Shown piece after piece: positions 35,448 to 42,065 of a stretch of DNA of 55,850 nt. Position 1 is the stretch's first letter. The number at the start of each line of letters is the position of its first letter. Source of the stretch: DASQFD01 sp035633255 (GTDB lineage Bacteria > Actinomycetota > Actinomycetes > Actinomycetales > Dermatophilaceae); the NCBI GenBank assembly GCA_035633255.1, contig DASQFD010000096.1, positions 1 through 55,850 on the forward strand, written 5' to 3'. Position numbers and translations under genes: made by a program. The notes under the pieces were generated by a model, which saw nothing but the letters and a program-made list of their open reading frames with translations, ran no database searches and had not been told where the DNA came from.

Positions 35448-36004
35448 TCCTCACCGCGGTGCTCCTGGTCCTGGGCGTCCTGCTGTGGCCGTCCCGGGGC
35501 GGGGCTGGCGCACCGGGTCTGGTCGGCGACGGGGAGGGTCCGGGGTCGACGCCGAGCCGGGGGCGGGGTGACACCGTGCACGCGGCCGCAGACGCCCTCG
35601 ACCTCTGCGTGCTCGCCGTGCGCGCGGGCCTGGGCACCACCGAGGCGCTCGAGGAGGTGGGCGCCCGCCTCGGCGGGCGCGCCGGTGCCGACCTGCTGGT
35701 GGTGGCCGCCGCCCAGCGGTGGGGACAGCCGCCCGAGCAGGCGTGGTCCCAGGTCGGCCCGGCGTGGCGTCCCGCGGCCCTGGCGTGGCAGGCCGCCGAG
35801 CGCAGCGGCGCCGCACCCGCGGAGCTGCTCCGCGCTGCCGCCGATCGCGTCCGAGGCGCGGAGGACGAACGCATCGAGGCGGCGGTCGCGCGCGCGGGGA
35901 CCCTTCTGGTCCTCCCGCTCGGGGCCTGCTTCCTGCCCGGCTTCGTCTGCACCACTGTCGTGCCCATCGTGCTGCACCTCGCGCGGACCGTCATCGCCGG
36001 CTGA
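35444..36004 (+). CDS. tadC: TadC-like pilus assembly membrane protein
   Basis: The 186-aa protein has a short N-terminal helix, one T2SSF domain (ADALDLCVLAVRAGLGTTEALEEV to ERSGAAPAELLRAAADRVRGAEDERIE), and a C-terminal hydrophobic helix (LLVLPLGACFLPGFVCTTVVPIVL). It is coupled to tadB by ATGA and corresponds to Rv3657c. It is shorter than classic TadC, as in other actinobacteria. Confidence 0.86.
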   Translation: MILTAVLLVLGVLLWPSRGGAGAPGLVGDGEGPGSTPSRGRGDTVHAAADALDLCVLAVRAGLGTTEALEEVGARLGGRAGADLLVVAAAQRWGQPPEQAWSQVGPAWRPAALAWQAAERSGAAPAELLRAAADRVRGAEDERIEAAVARAGTLLVLPLGACFLPGFVCTTVVPIVLHLARTVIAG

Positions 36005-36107
36005 GCGCCCGTGTGACGGGGCTCACCTCCCGGGTCCGTATCCCTCGTGGGGTCGGCCGCGTCAAAGAGGTGTCAGCGTTCCGCAGAGCAGCATGGAGGT
36101 TTCGGAC

Positions 36108-36320
36108 ATGAAGACCAACGAGGGAAACACCGACCGCATCATCCGGGTCGTGCTCGCCGTCGCCGCCGTCGGCATCGCGTTCGCGGTGGGGCTGGGCAGC
36201 ATCCTGGGCATCGTGCTGCTGGTCGTCGGCGGCGTGCTGCTGGTGACCGCGGGCACCGGCTTCTGCCCGCTCTACCGGGTGCTCGGGATGTCCACCTGCC
36301 CGGTGCCCGCCTCCCGCTGA
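36108..36320 (+). CDS. DUF2892 small membrane protein
   Basis: This 70-aa protein reads MKTNEGNTDRIIRVVLAVAA, has two close hydrophobic segments (about 11-29 and 32-49), and ends TGFCPLYRVLGMSTC. This is the DUF2892/YgaP-membrane-domain pattern with its two Cys. Function unknown; relatives are often linked to rhodanese domains, absent here. GGAGG lies 7 nt before ATG 36108. It interrupts the Tad locus and does not belong to its usual content. Confidence 0.85.
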   Translation: MKTNEGNTDRIIRVVLAVAAVGIAFAVGLGSILGIVLLVVGGVLLVTAGTGFCPLYRVLGMSTCPVPASR

Positions 36321-36350
36321 GCCGGTGCCGGTGCCGGTGCCGGTGCCGGT
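36321..36350 (+). repeat. five tandem GCCGGT hexamers
   Basis: The repeats lie just after the DUF2892 stop and immediately before the -10 box of the sigma factor gene. Changes in copy number would alter the spacing upstream of that promoter. Confidence 0.7.
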
Positions 36351-36363
36351 GCCGCCGCCGGAC

Positions 36364-36369
36364 TAGCGT
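36364..36369 (+). promoter_or_regulatory. -10 box of the sigma factor gene
   Basis: TAGCGT lies 8 nt before ATG 36378; leaderless arrangement. Confidence 0.45.
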
Positions 36370-36377
36370 TCGGGTCC

Positions 36378-37173
36378 ATGGAGCGCGCCGACGTGGCAGC
36401 CCGGCTACCGGAGGAGGTGCCCGGGCTGCTGCGGTTCGCCCGGTCCCTCGTCCGTGACCCGCAGGGCGCGGAGGACCTCACCCAGGAGACCCTCCTGCGG
36501 GCGCTCGAGCGCGCCGAGACCTTCCAGGGGCGCTCCAGCCTTGCCACGTGGCTGCACCGGATCGCCCACAACCTGGCCGTGGACCGGGCCCGCCGGAGCC
36601 GCGAGGTCCCGGTCGAGGACCTCGCCGACGAGGTGGAGGCCCGCTGGCGCGACGACGCCTACCGTGGACGCGGCGGAGGTGGTCACCCGGGCCGAGACCC
36701 GGGAGGAGCTCGAGGACGCACTCATCCGCCTCCCGGTCCCCTACCGGGCCGTGGTGGTGCTGCACGACGCGGAGGGCCTGACCGTGGCCGAGATCGCCGA
36801 CATCGCCGCCATCACCGTCCCGGCGGCGAAGCAGCGCCTGCGGCGCGGTCGGATGATGCTCGTCACGGCGCTGTCCCGGGGCTCCGAGCGCCGAGCCGTG
36901 CTCACCGACGTGCCCCTGCGGTGCTGGGACGCCCGCAGCCAGGTCAGTGACTACCTCGACGGACTCCTCGCCCGCCCCGCCGCCCTCCGGGTCGAGAGGC
37001 ACCTTGCGAGCTGCCCGACATGCCCACCGCTGTACGTGTCCCTCGTGGGCGCCACCGAGGCGCTGGCCCGCGCGCGCGGCTCGTGGCGGGATCCCAACGA
37101 GGTGGTGCCGCCCGACCAGGCGGACCGCATCCTCCAGCGGGTCCTGGGCCCCGAGCGGCCGCCGGGGCACTGA
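36378..37173 (+). pseudogene. ECF-type sigma factor fused to a zinc-finger anti-sigma domain, frameshifted
   Basis: Frame one (from ATG 36378) encodes sigma region 2 (VPGLLRFARSLVRDPQGAEDLTQETLLRAL, WLHRIAHNLAVDRARR). Near 36663 the coding frame shifts: after codon TAC (36660-36662) a single C is followed by GTG GAC GCG in the next frame. That frame encodes sigma region 4 (LPVPYRAVVVLHDAEGLTVAEIADI) and a C-terminal zf-HC2-like domain (VERHLASCPTC). Two bases appear to be missing in the linker. As written, the first frame ends at 36950 with an unrelated tail. It may be a true pseudogene or an assembly error; no slippery site is evident. Confidence 0.75.
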
Positions 37174-37205
37174 GCTGGCGGCGCCTCGCCGTCCCTCCAC
37201 GTGGA

Positions 37206-37224
37206 CCTCCTCCCGGTCAGGAGG
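37206..37224 (+). terminator. short hairpin after the sigma factor gene
   Basis: CCTCCT and AGGAGG pair around CCCGGTC about 33 bp after the stop. It is weak and has no T-tract. Confidence 0.3.
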
Positions 37225-37280
37225 CAGCGCCCCTCTCGCCGGCCCGGGACGTGCCCTCTGCGGCGCCCGCAGGGGGCTTC

Positions 37281-37317
37281 GTCCACACGCGCCGGTGCCA
37301 CGCACGCGCGTCCACAG
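37281..37317. promoter_or_regulatory. paired GTCCACA repeats upstream of the pilin operon
   Basis: GTCCACA at 37281-37287 and GTCCACAG at 37310-37317 repeat the arrangement upstream of ssd with the same 29-bp spacing and an upstream CGCAG. They lie 93 bp before the pilin start. Confidence 0.6.
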
Positions 37318-37409
37318 GCGCGGCCGTGCACCCGTGACCACCGCCCGTCGCGGCGCGACGGTGGGCTGGAACGGGCTGGACAGCATCCCCGCGTGGAAGG
37401 GGTCGACCG

Positions 37410-37604
37410 ATGACATCAGCAACGAGGCGGCGCTGGCGGAGTGTGCGGGAGCGCGCCGAGGCGGGGATGACCACGGCGGAGTATGCCGTCGGCACGCTGG
37501 CGGCGTGCGCGTTCGCCGCCGTCCTGCTCGCCGTGGTGCGGTCCGGGGCGGTGCGCGGCGCCCTCGCCGCGGTGATCACGGCGGCGCTCGGCACCGGCTC
37601 GTGA
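37410..37604 (+). CDS. Flp-type pilin (DUF4244)
   Basis: The 64-aa protein has a basic leader ending in G followed by MTTAEYAVGTLAACAFAAVLLAVV. The Gly-Met junction with Glu at +5 is the prepilin-peptidase site, and the hydrophobic helix after it is the pilin core. It corresponds to Rv3656c. It would be the major subunit of the Tad pilus. A prepilin peptidase gene is not visible in the window. GGAAGGGG lies upstream of ATG 37410. Confidence 0.88.
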   Translation: MTSATRRRWRSVRERAEAGMTTAEYAVGTLAACAFAAVLLAVVRSGAVRGALAAVITAALGTGS

Positions 37605-37645
37605 CGGGCCGGGTCGTGACGGGCCGGGTCGTGACGGGCCGGGCG
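37601..37645 (+). repeat. three 15-bp tandem repeats carrying alternative GTG starts
   Basis: GTGACGGGCCGGGTC occurs at 37601 and 37616, and a one-base-end variant at 37631. Each unit offers a GTG in the TadE frame, so a change in copy number adds or removes start codons. Confidence 0.8.
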
Positions 37646-38017
37646 CGAGCACGGGGCCGGCGCCGGGAGTCCGGCATGGCCACGGCGGAGCTCGCCGTAG
37701 CCATGCCGGCCCTGGTCGTCGTGCTGGCCCTGGCGCTCGGCTGCGTGCGGGTGGGCATCGACCACGTGCGGTGCGTCGACGCGGCGCGCGCCGGGGTGCG
37801 GCTGTTGGCCCGGGGGGAGCCGGCGCCGGCCGCCCTGGCGGAGGCGCGGGGGCTGGCGCCGGCCGGAGCGACGGTGGCGGCAGGTAGCTCCGGGGACCTG
37901 GTGACCGTCGAGGTCGTCGGCCGCGCGCCGGCCGTGCTCGGCTGGCTGGGGACCGGACTCACGCCGGCCGCCATCGCCCACTCTCGCATCGAGGCGCGGC
38001 TGGGGGAGGAGCCGTGA
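37601..38017 (+). CDS. TadE-like minor pseudopilin
   Basis: The protein of up to 138 aa carries RESGMATAELAVAMPALVVVLALALGCVRV: a charged leader, Glu shortly after the cleavage region, and a hydrophobic helix as in TadE. The rest is a small extracytoplasmic domain with C53-like residue in HVRCVDAARAG. It corresponds to Rv3655c. The start is ambiguous: GTG 37601 overlaps the pilin stop, but two further GTGs at 37616 and 37631 begin identical 15-bp repeats, giving proteins of 138, 133 or 128 aa. Confidence 0.82.
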   Translation: MTGRVVTGRVVTGRARARGRRRESGMATAELAVAMPALVVVLALALGCVRVGIDHVRCVDAARAGVRLLARGEPAPAALAEARGLAPAGATVAAGSSGDLVTVEVVGRAPAVLGWLGTGLTPAAIAHSRIEARLGEEP

Positions 38018-38409
38018 GTTCGGGACGACGGCCCCCTCGGGCCCGGGGAGGGCCCGGAACCGAACGCGGGTCGGGGACCGTCCTGGCCACCGCCGCGGTC
38101 GGCGTGGTCCTGGTGCTGGCCGTGGCGGCGCTCCACCTGCTCTCCGCGGTGCTCGCGGCGCACCGGGCCCGCTCGGCGGCGGACCTCGCGGCCCTCGCGG
38201 GCGCTCAGGTCGCCTACGCCGAGGGCCGCCCCAGTCAAGCCTGCCTCGTGGCGGGCGGGATCGCGGAGCGGAACTCCGCACGGGTCGTCGACTGTGAGGT
38301 GGCGGCCGTGGGAGAGGTCGCCGTCCGGGTGGCCGCGGCGGTCAGCCTCCCGCTGCCCGGTCTAGCACGGACGGCGACGGCCAGGGCACGCGCCGGTCCC
38401 GCTCCGTAG
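38014..38409 (+). CDS. TadG-like secreted/anchored protein of the Tad locus
   Basis: The 131-aa protein has the pattern ERGSGTVLATAAVGVVLVLAVAAL, a single hydrophobic helix, then AHRARSAADLAALAGAQ, the Rv3654c/TadG N-terminal signature. A small domain with two cysteines (QACLVAGG, VVDCEVA) follows. GTG 38014 overlaps the TadE stop. It is the last gene of the Tad operon here. Confidence 0.82.
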   Translation: MSSGRRPPRARGGPGTERGSGTVLATAAVGVVLVLAVAALHLLSAVLAAHRARSAADLAALAGAQVAYAEGRPSQACLVAGGIAERNSARVVDCEVAAVGEVAVRVAAAVSLPLPGLARTATARARAGPAP

Positions 38410-38413
38410 CGGG

Positions 38414-38540
38414 GGTCAGCGGGGCTCGCCGTCGGGGAGGGCCAGCGGGGGCCGTCGTCAGGGAGGGTGAGTGGGGGCCGCCGTCAGGGAGGGTCAGCGG
38501 GGGCCGCCGTCAGGGAGGGTCAGCGGGAGTCGCCGGGGTT
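38414..38540. repeat. 26-bp G-rich tandem repeat, about five copies, between convergent genes
   Basis: Units beginning GGTCAGCGGGG or close variants start at 38414, 38440, 38466, 38492 and 38518. The last unit runs into the 3' end of the convergent coiled-coil gene and supplies its stop codon. The array lies exactly between the stops of two convergent operons. Confidence 0.8.
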
Positions 38541-38996
38541 GCGCCGCACCTGCTGCTCGGCCACCTCGGCGCGGCGCCGGGCGGTCTCGGTGGCGACGTG
38601 CTGCTCGGCCACCCGGGCGTCGGCCTCGCGGCGCAGGGCGGCGGTCTCCTCCTCGCGGCGGCGCTGCTCCGCGGCGAGCTCGCTCTCCCGGGCCGAGATC
38701 TCCTCCTTCGTCCGCCGCTCCGTCTGCACGCGCGCCTGCTCGGCCTGCGTGGCGGCCTGGCGGGCCTCCTTCCGGTGGCGGGTGCCGCGTCGGACCCCGG
38801 TGCGCAGCAGCGCCCACCCGAGCCAGAACACCGTGATGACCACCGCGCCGGTGATGAGCAGCGCCAGCGGCGGCAGGCTCACCGTCCCTCCGAGGATGCC
38901 GATGTCCACCCCGTCGGTCAGGGAGGCCGTTGCCACGAAGAGCAGGGCACCGGCCACGGCGGCGAGGAGCAGGAGGAGCACACCGAGAGCGATCAT
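38520..38996 (-). CDS. LapA-like membrane protein with coiled-coil tail
   Basis: The 158-aa protein has two membrane helices (about 2-22 and 36-60) followed by about 95 residues rich in Arg, Glu, Ala and Gln (RRTKEEISARESELAAEQRRREEET) that look like a cytoplasmic coiled coil. The layout resembles LapA/DUF1049. I do not know its function. It is not part of the mycobacterial block. A TAGTGC box lies 7 nt before the ATG at 38996. Confidence 0.72.
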   Translation of the reverse strand: MIALGVLLLLLAAVAGALLFVATASLTDGVDIGILGGTVSLPPLALLITGAVVITVFWLGWALLRTGVRRGTRHRKEARQAATQAEQARVQTERRTKEEISARESELAAEQRRREEETAALRREADARVAEQHVATETARRRAEVAEQQVRRNPGDSR

Positions 38997-39092
38997 GTAT
39001 AGGGCACTACCCCACCGCCGCTTGGTGCAACCGCCTGCCGGACCGTGTCCCCGCGGGGGTGACCGGCCACCGGGTGTCGCGCGGCGAGCGAG

Positions 39093-39165
39093 CGGTGGGC
39101 GCGCGGTGGGCCAGCGGTGGGCAAGCGGGCGCAAGCGGTGGGCCCGCGGTGGGTCAGCGGTGGGC
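39093..39165. repeat. six CGGTGGGC octamers at 11-bp spacing
   Basis: Copies start at 39093, 39104, 39115, 39136, 39147 and 39158, so most are 11 bp apart, one helical turn; the fifth ends in T. They fill the gap between the 3' end of the helicase gene and the coiled-coil gene start. Nothing else is seen here. Confidence 0.75.
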
Positions 39166-39199
39166 GAGAACTGGGCGAGGGGGGCGGGCGCTCAGCCGG

Positions 39200-41485
39200 T
39201 CACGGGGGGGCGAGCACCAGGTCGAGGAGCCGCACGGCCCCGGCCTTGTCCAGGGGCTCGTTGCCGTTGCCGCACTTGGGGGACTGCACACATCCGGGAC
39301 AGCCGTGCGCGCACCGGCACCCGTGCACCGTCGCCCGCGTCGCCTCCAGCCAGCGGTCGAACGCGGCATACGCCTGCTCGGCGAAGCCGGCGCCCCCGGG
39401 GTGACCGTCGTAGACCATCACGGTCGGCAGCCCGGTGTCGGGGTGGCAGGCGGTCGAGACCCCGCCGATGTCCCACCGGTCGGCCGTGGCGACGAAGGGC
39501 AGCATGCCGATGGCCGCGTGCTCGGCAGCGTGGGCGGCGCCCGGGACGTCGGCCTCGGCGACCCCCGCGGTGGCCAGGAGGTCGGGTGGCATGGTCCACC
39601 ACACGGCCTTGGTGACCAGGGGGCGCTCGGGCAGGTCGAGCGGATGGGTGCCGATCACCTCGCCGGACGGCAGCCGTCGGAGGAAGGACCTGACCTGGGT
39701 GCCGACCCGCACGGGGCCGAAGCTGACCTGGACCGGCCCGCGCCGCGCCGACCGCTCGGTCCCGAGCACCGAGAACGTGCTCACCGACTGGGCGACGGTG
39801 CTCCACCCGGGGTCCCCGCGCACCACGCACGCCGTGGCGGACTCGAGGTCGAGGTCGGTGACGACGTAGGTCTCGCCCTGGTGGACGTGCACCGCCCCGG
39901 TGTGCACCGAGGCGTGCGCCGACGGCTGGTCGACCGTGCCGATGACCCGTCCGGTCGCCCGCTCGACCACCGAGACCACCTGGCCGACACCGCGCAGCGA
40001 GAGGTGGTCGCCGGGGCGGTCGGACCGCGCCCAGAACCAGCCACGCGGCCGGCGCCGGAGCACCCCGTGGCCGACCAGCGCCTCCAGGATGGGCCGTGCG
40101 GAGGGGCCGAAGAGTGGCAGGTCCGCCTCGGTCATCGGCAGCTCGGCGGCCGCCGCTGCCAGGTGCGGACCGAGGACGTGGGGGTTCTCCGGGTCGGTGA
40201 CCGTCGCCTCGACCGGCGCTCCGAAGATGGCCTCCGGGTGGTGGACCAGGTAGGAGTCCAGGGGGTCGTCCGCCGCCACCAGCACCGCCAGCGACGCCCG
40301 ACCGGAGCGCCCGGCCCGCCCGGCCTGCTGCCACAGGCTGGCCCGTCGCCCCGGCCAGCCGGCCATGACCACGGCGTCGAGCCCGCGAACGTCCACCCCG
40401 AGCTCGAGGGCGTTGGTGGCCGCCAGCCCCACCAGCGACCCCTCGCGCAGCCCCCGCTCCAGGGCCCGTCGGTCCTCGGGCAGGTAGCCGCCCCGGTATG
40501 CCGCGACCGCCCCCACCCGCTCGGGGGCGGACTGCTCGAGCCGGCGGCGGGTCGAGGCCGCCAGGGACTCCACCCCGGCCCGGCTGCGGGCGAAGGCCAC
40601 GGTCTGCACCCCCGAGGCGACCAGCTCGGCCAGGACGGCGGCCGCCTCGGTGGTCGCGGAGCGCCGGCTGCCGTCGACGACAGGTGGCTCCCAGAGGGCG
40701 AACGTCATCGGCTCCCGTGGTGACGCGTCGTCCTCCACGGCGGTGACCGGCAGCCCGACCAGCCGGGAGGCGTGCGTCGCGGGGTCGCTGGCGGTGGCGG
40801 ACGCCAGGACGAAGACCGGGGCCGAGCCGTAGCGTGCCGCCACCCGCTGCAGGCGCCGCAGGACCGCGGCCACATGGGCGCCGAACACCCCGCGGTAGGT
40901 GTGGCACTCGTCCACGACGACCATCCGCAGCGCCCGCAGGAACGGCGCCCACCGCTCGTGCCCGGGCAGCAGCGAGTGGTGGAGCAGGTCGGGGTTGGTC
41001 AGGACGAGCGAGGCGTGGTCGCGGATCCAGCGGCGCTGCTCGGGCGGGGTGTCGCCGTCGTAGGTGGCGGCCCGGACCCCTGGCACGGCCAGCCGCTCCA
41101 CCGCCGCCAGCTGGTCGGCGGCGAGCGCCTTGGTGGGGGAGAGGTAGAGCGCCGTGGCCCCACGGCCGTTCGGCGCGGCGAGGCCGTCGACGACCGCGGT
41201 CAGCGCCGGGACGAGGTAGCCGAGGCTCTTCCCCGAGGCGGTCCCGGTCGCCAACACCGTGGACGTCCCCGCCCGGACCAGGTCCATCGCCCGTCGCTGA
41301 TGGGCCCACGGCCGGTCGATCCCGGAGGAGAGCAGCGCGGCGAGGACCGGGGGCGCCACCCACTCCGGCCACCCGGCATACCCCGCCTCCCGGCCCGGCA
41401 GCTGCTCGACGTGCACCACGCGGCCGTCGCGCAGGCCACCCTCGACGACGTCGATAAGTGGGGACTGGCCGACGACGGTCGTCAT
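39200..41485 (-). CDS. MrfA-type DEAD/DEAH-box DNA helicase
   Basis: The 761-aa superfamily 2 helicase has Walker A TGTASGKSLGY, the DECH box VVVDECHTYRG, SATASDPATHASRL (motif III), ALELGVDVRGLDAVV and QQAGRAGRSGRASL (motif VI). A C-terminal DUF1998 region follows with a four-Cys site, CRCAHGCPGC and later KCGNG. The family includes Bacillus MrfA, which repairs mitomycin adducts, and M. tuberculosis Rv3649. ATG 41485 was chosen over an upstream extension because TACGGT lies exactly 7 nt before it. It is divergent from bldG. Confidence 0.92.
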   Translation of the reverse strand: MTTVVGQSPLIDVVEGGLRDGRVVHVEQLPGREAGYAGWPEWVAPPVLAALLSSGIDRPWAHQRRAMDLVRAGTSTVLATGTASGKSLGYLVPALTAVVDGLAAPNGRGATALYLSPTKALAADQLAAVERLAVPGVRAATYDGDTPPEQRRWIRDHASLVLTNPDLLHHSLLPGHERWAPFLRALRMVVVDECHTYRGVFGAHVAAVLRRLQRVAARYGSAPVFVLASATASDPATHASRLVGLPVTAVEDDASPREPMTFALWEPPVVDGSRRSATTEAAAVLAELVASGVQTVAFARSRAGVESLAASTRRRLEQSAPERVGAVAAYRGGYLPEDRRALERGLREGSLVGLAATNALELGVDVRGLDAVVMAGWPGRRASLWQQAGRAGRSGRASLAVLVAADDPLDSYLVHHPEAIFGAPVEATVTDPENPHVLGPHLAAAAAELPMTEADLPLFGPSARPILEALVGHGVLRRRPRGWFWARSDRPGDHLSLRGVGQVVSVVERATGRVIGTVDQPSAHASVHTGAVHVHQGETYVVTDLDLESATACVVRGDPGWSTVAQSVSTFSVLGTERSARRGPVQVSFGPVRVGTQVRSFLRRLPSGEVIGTHPLDLPERPLVTKAVWWTMPPDLLATAGVAEADVPGAAHAAEHAAIGMLPFVATADRWDIGGVSTACHPDTGLPTVMVYDGHPGGAGFAEQAYAAFDRWLEATRATVHGCRCAHGCPGCVQSPKCGNGNEPLDKAGAVRLLDLVLAPP

Positions 41486-41491
41486 GACCGC

Positions 41492-41498
41492 TACCGTA
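41492..41498. promoter_or_regulatory. overlapping divergent -10 boxes of the helicase gene and bldG
   Basis: TACCGTA reads TACCGT on the plus strand (toward bldG) and TACGGT on the minus strand (toward the helicase, 7 nt before its ATG). The two promoters share five of seven bases and should exclude each other. Confidence 0.5.
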
Positions 41499-41549
41499 AT
41501 GCGGGGCACCCACCCGCCCCGGGCCGACCGACTGAGGAGCGACCGAGAA

Positions 41550-41891
41550 GTGGACCTCTCGTTCTCCACCACCGACCAGGACGGTATCGCCGTCGTGCGG
41601 GTCGGCGGCGAGGTGGACGTCTACACCGCACCGCAGCTGCGGACGGCGCTCGACGAGCACATCAGCCGCGGCCACACCCGTCTGGTCATCGACCTCGACG
41701 GGGTGCAGTTCCTCGACTCCACCGGCCTGGGGGTCCTGGTCGGCCGGCTCAAGCTGGTCCGGACCCGGGACGGCTGGGTGCGCATCGTGTGCACCAACGA
41801 GCGGATCCTGCGGGTCTTCACCATCACCGGGCTGGACAAGGTCTTCCCCATCCACGACAGCGTCGAGGACGCGACGACCACCACGAGCTGA
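41550..41891 (+). CDS. bldG: BldG-like anti-anti-sigma factor (STAS domain)
   Basis: The 113-aa STAS protein has VGGEVDVYTAPQLR, the phosphorylatable serine in FLDSTGLGVLVG, and RVFTITGLDKVFPIHDSVEDA. Length and sequence match Streptomyces BldG, a morphogenesis and stress regulator that binds anti-sigma factors. The flanks, helicase and hppA, match S. coelicolor SCO3550 and SCO3547. The anti-sigma gene that follows bldG there (SCO3548) is absent here; only 174 bp of non-coding DNA separates it from hppA. GTG 41550 follows GAGGAG at about 11 nt. Confidence 0.88.
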   Translation: MDLSFSTTDQDGIAVVRVGGEVDVYTAPQLRTALDEHISRGHTRLVIDLDGVQFLDSTGLGVLVGRLKLVRTRDGWVRIVCTNERILRVFTITGLDKVFPIHDSVEDATTTTS

Positions 41892-41982
41892 CCGCGACGA
41901 CGGCGAGGCGTGGCGCTCCAGGGCGGGGTGAGGCGGGGTGAGGGTGGTCACACGCGGAGAGGTCCACCGCGCCGGTCCGATA

Positions 41983-42000
41983 GGACTGCAGGTACAGTCC
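41983..42000 (+). promoter_or_regulatory. hppA promoter with overlapping inverted repeat
   Basis: GGACTG and CAGTCC form an inverted repeat around CAGGTA, and the -10 box TACAGT (41993-41998) lies inside it. A protein bound there would block the promoter. Confidence 0.45.
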
Positions 42001-42065
42001 GGTGCTGCCCGTCCCGGTGCAGCAGGGGCCGCACCGACCCCGCACCCCCGTTGAGGAGGAATGGC

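Noticed and set aside
36655..36670. Programmed frameshift in the sigma factor gene
   Set aside because: No slippery run, stop codon context or downstream stem that would support it; a missing dinucleotide is simpler.
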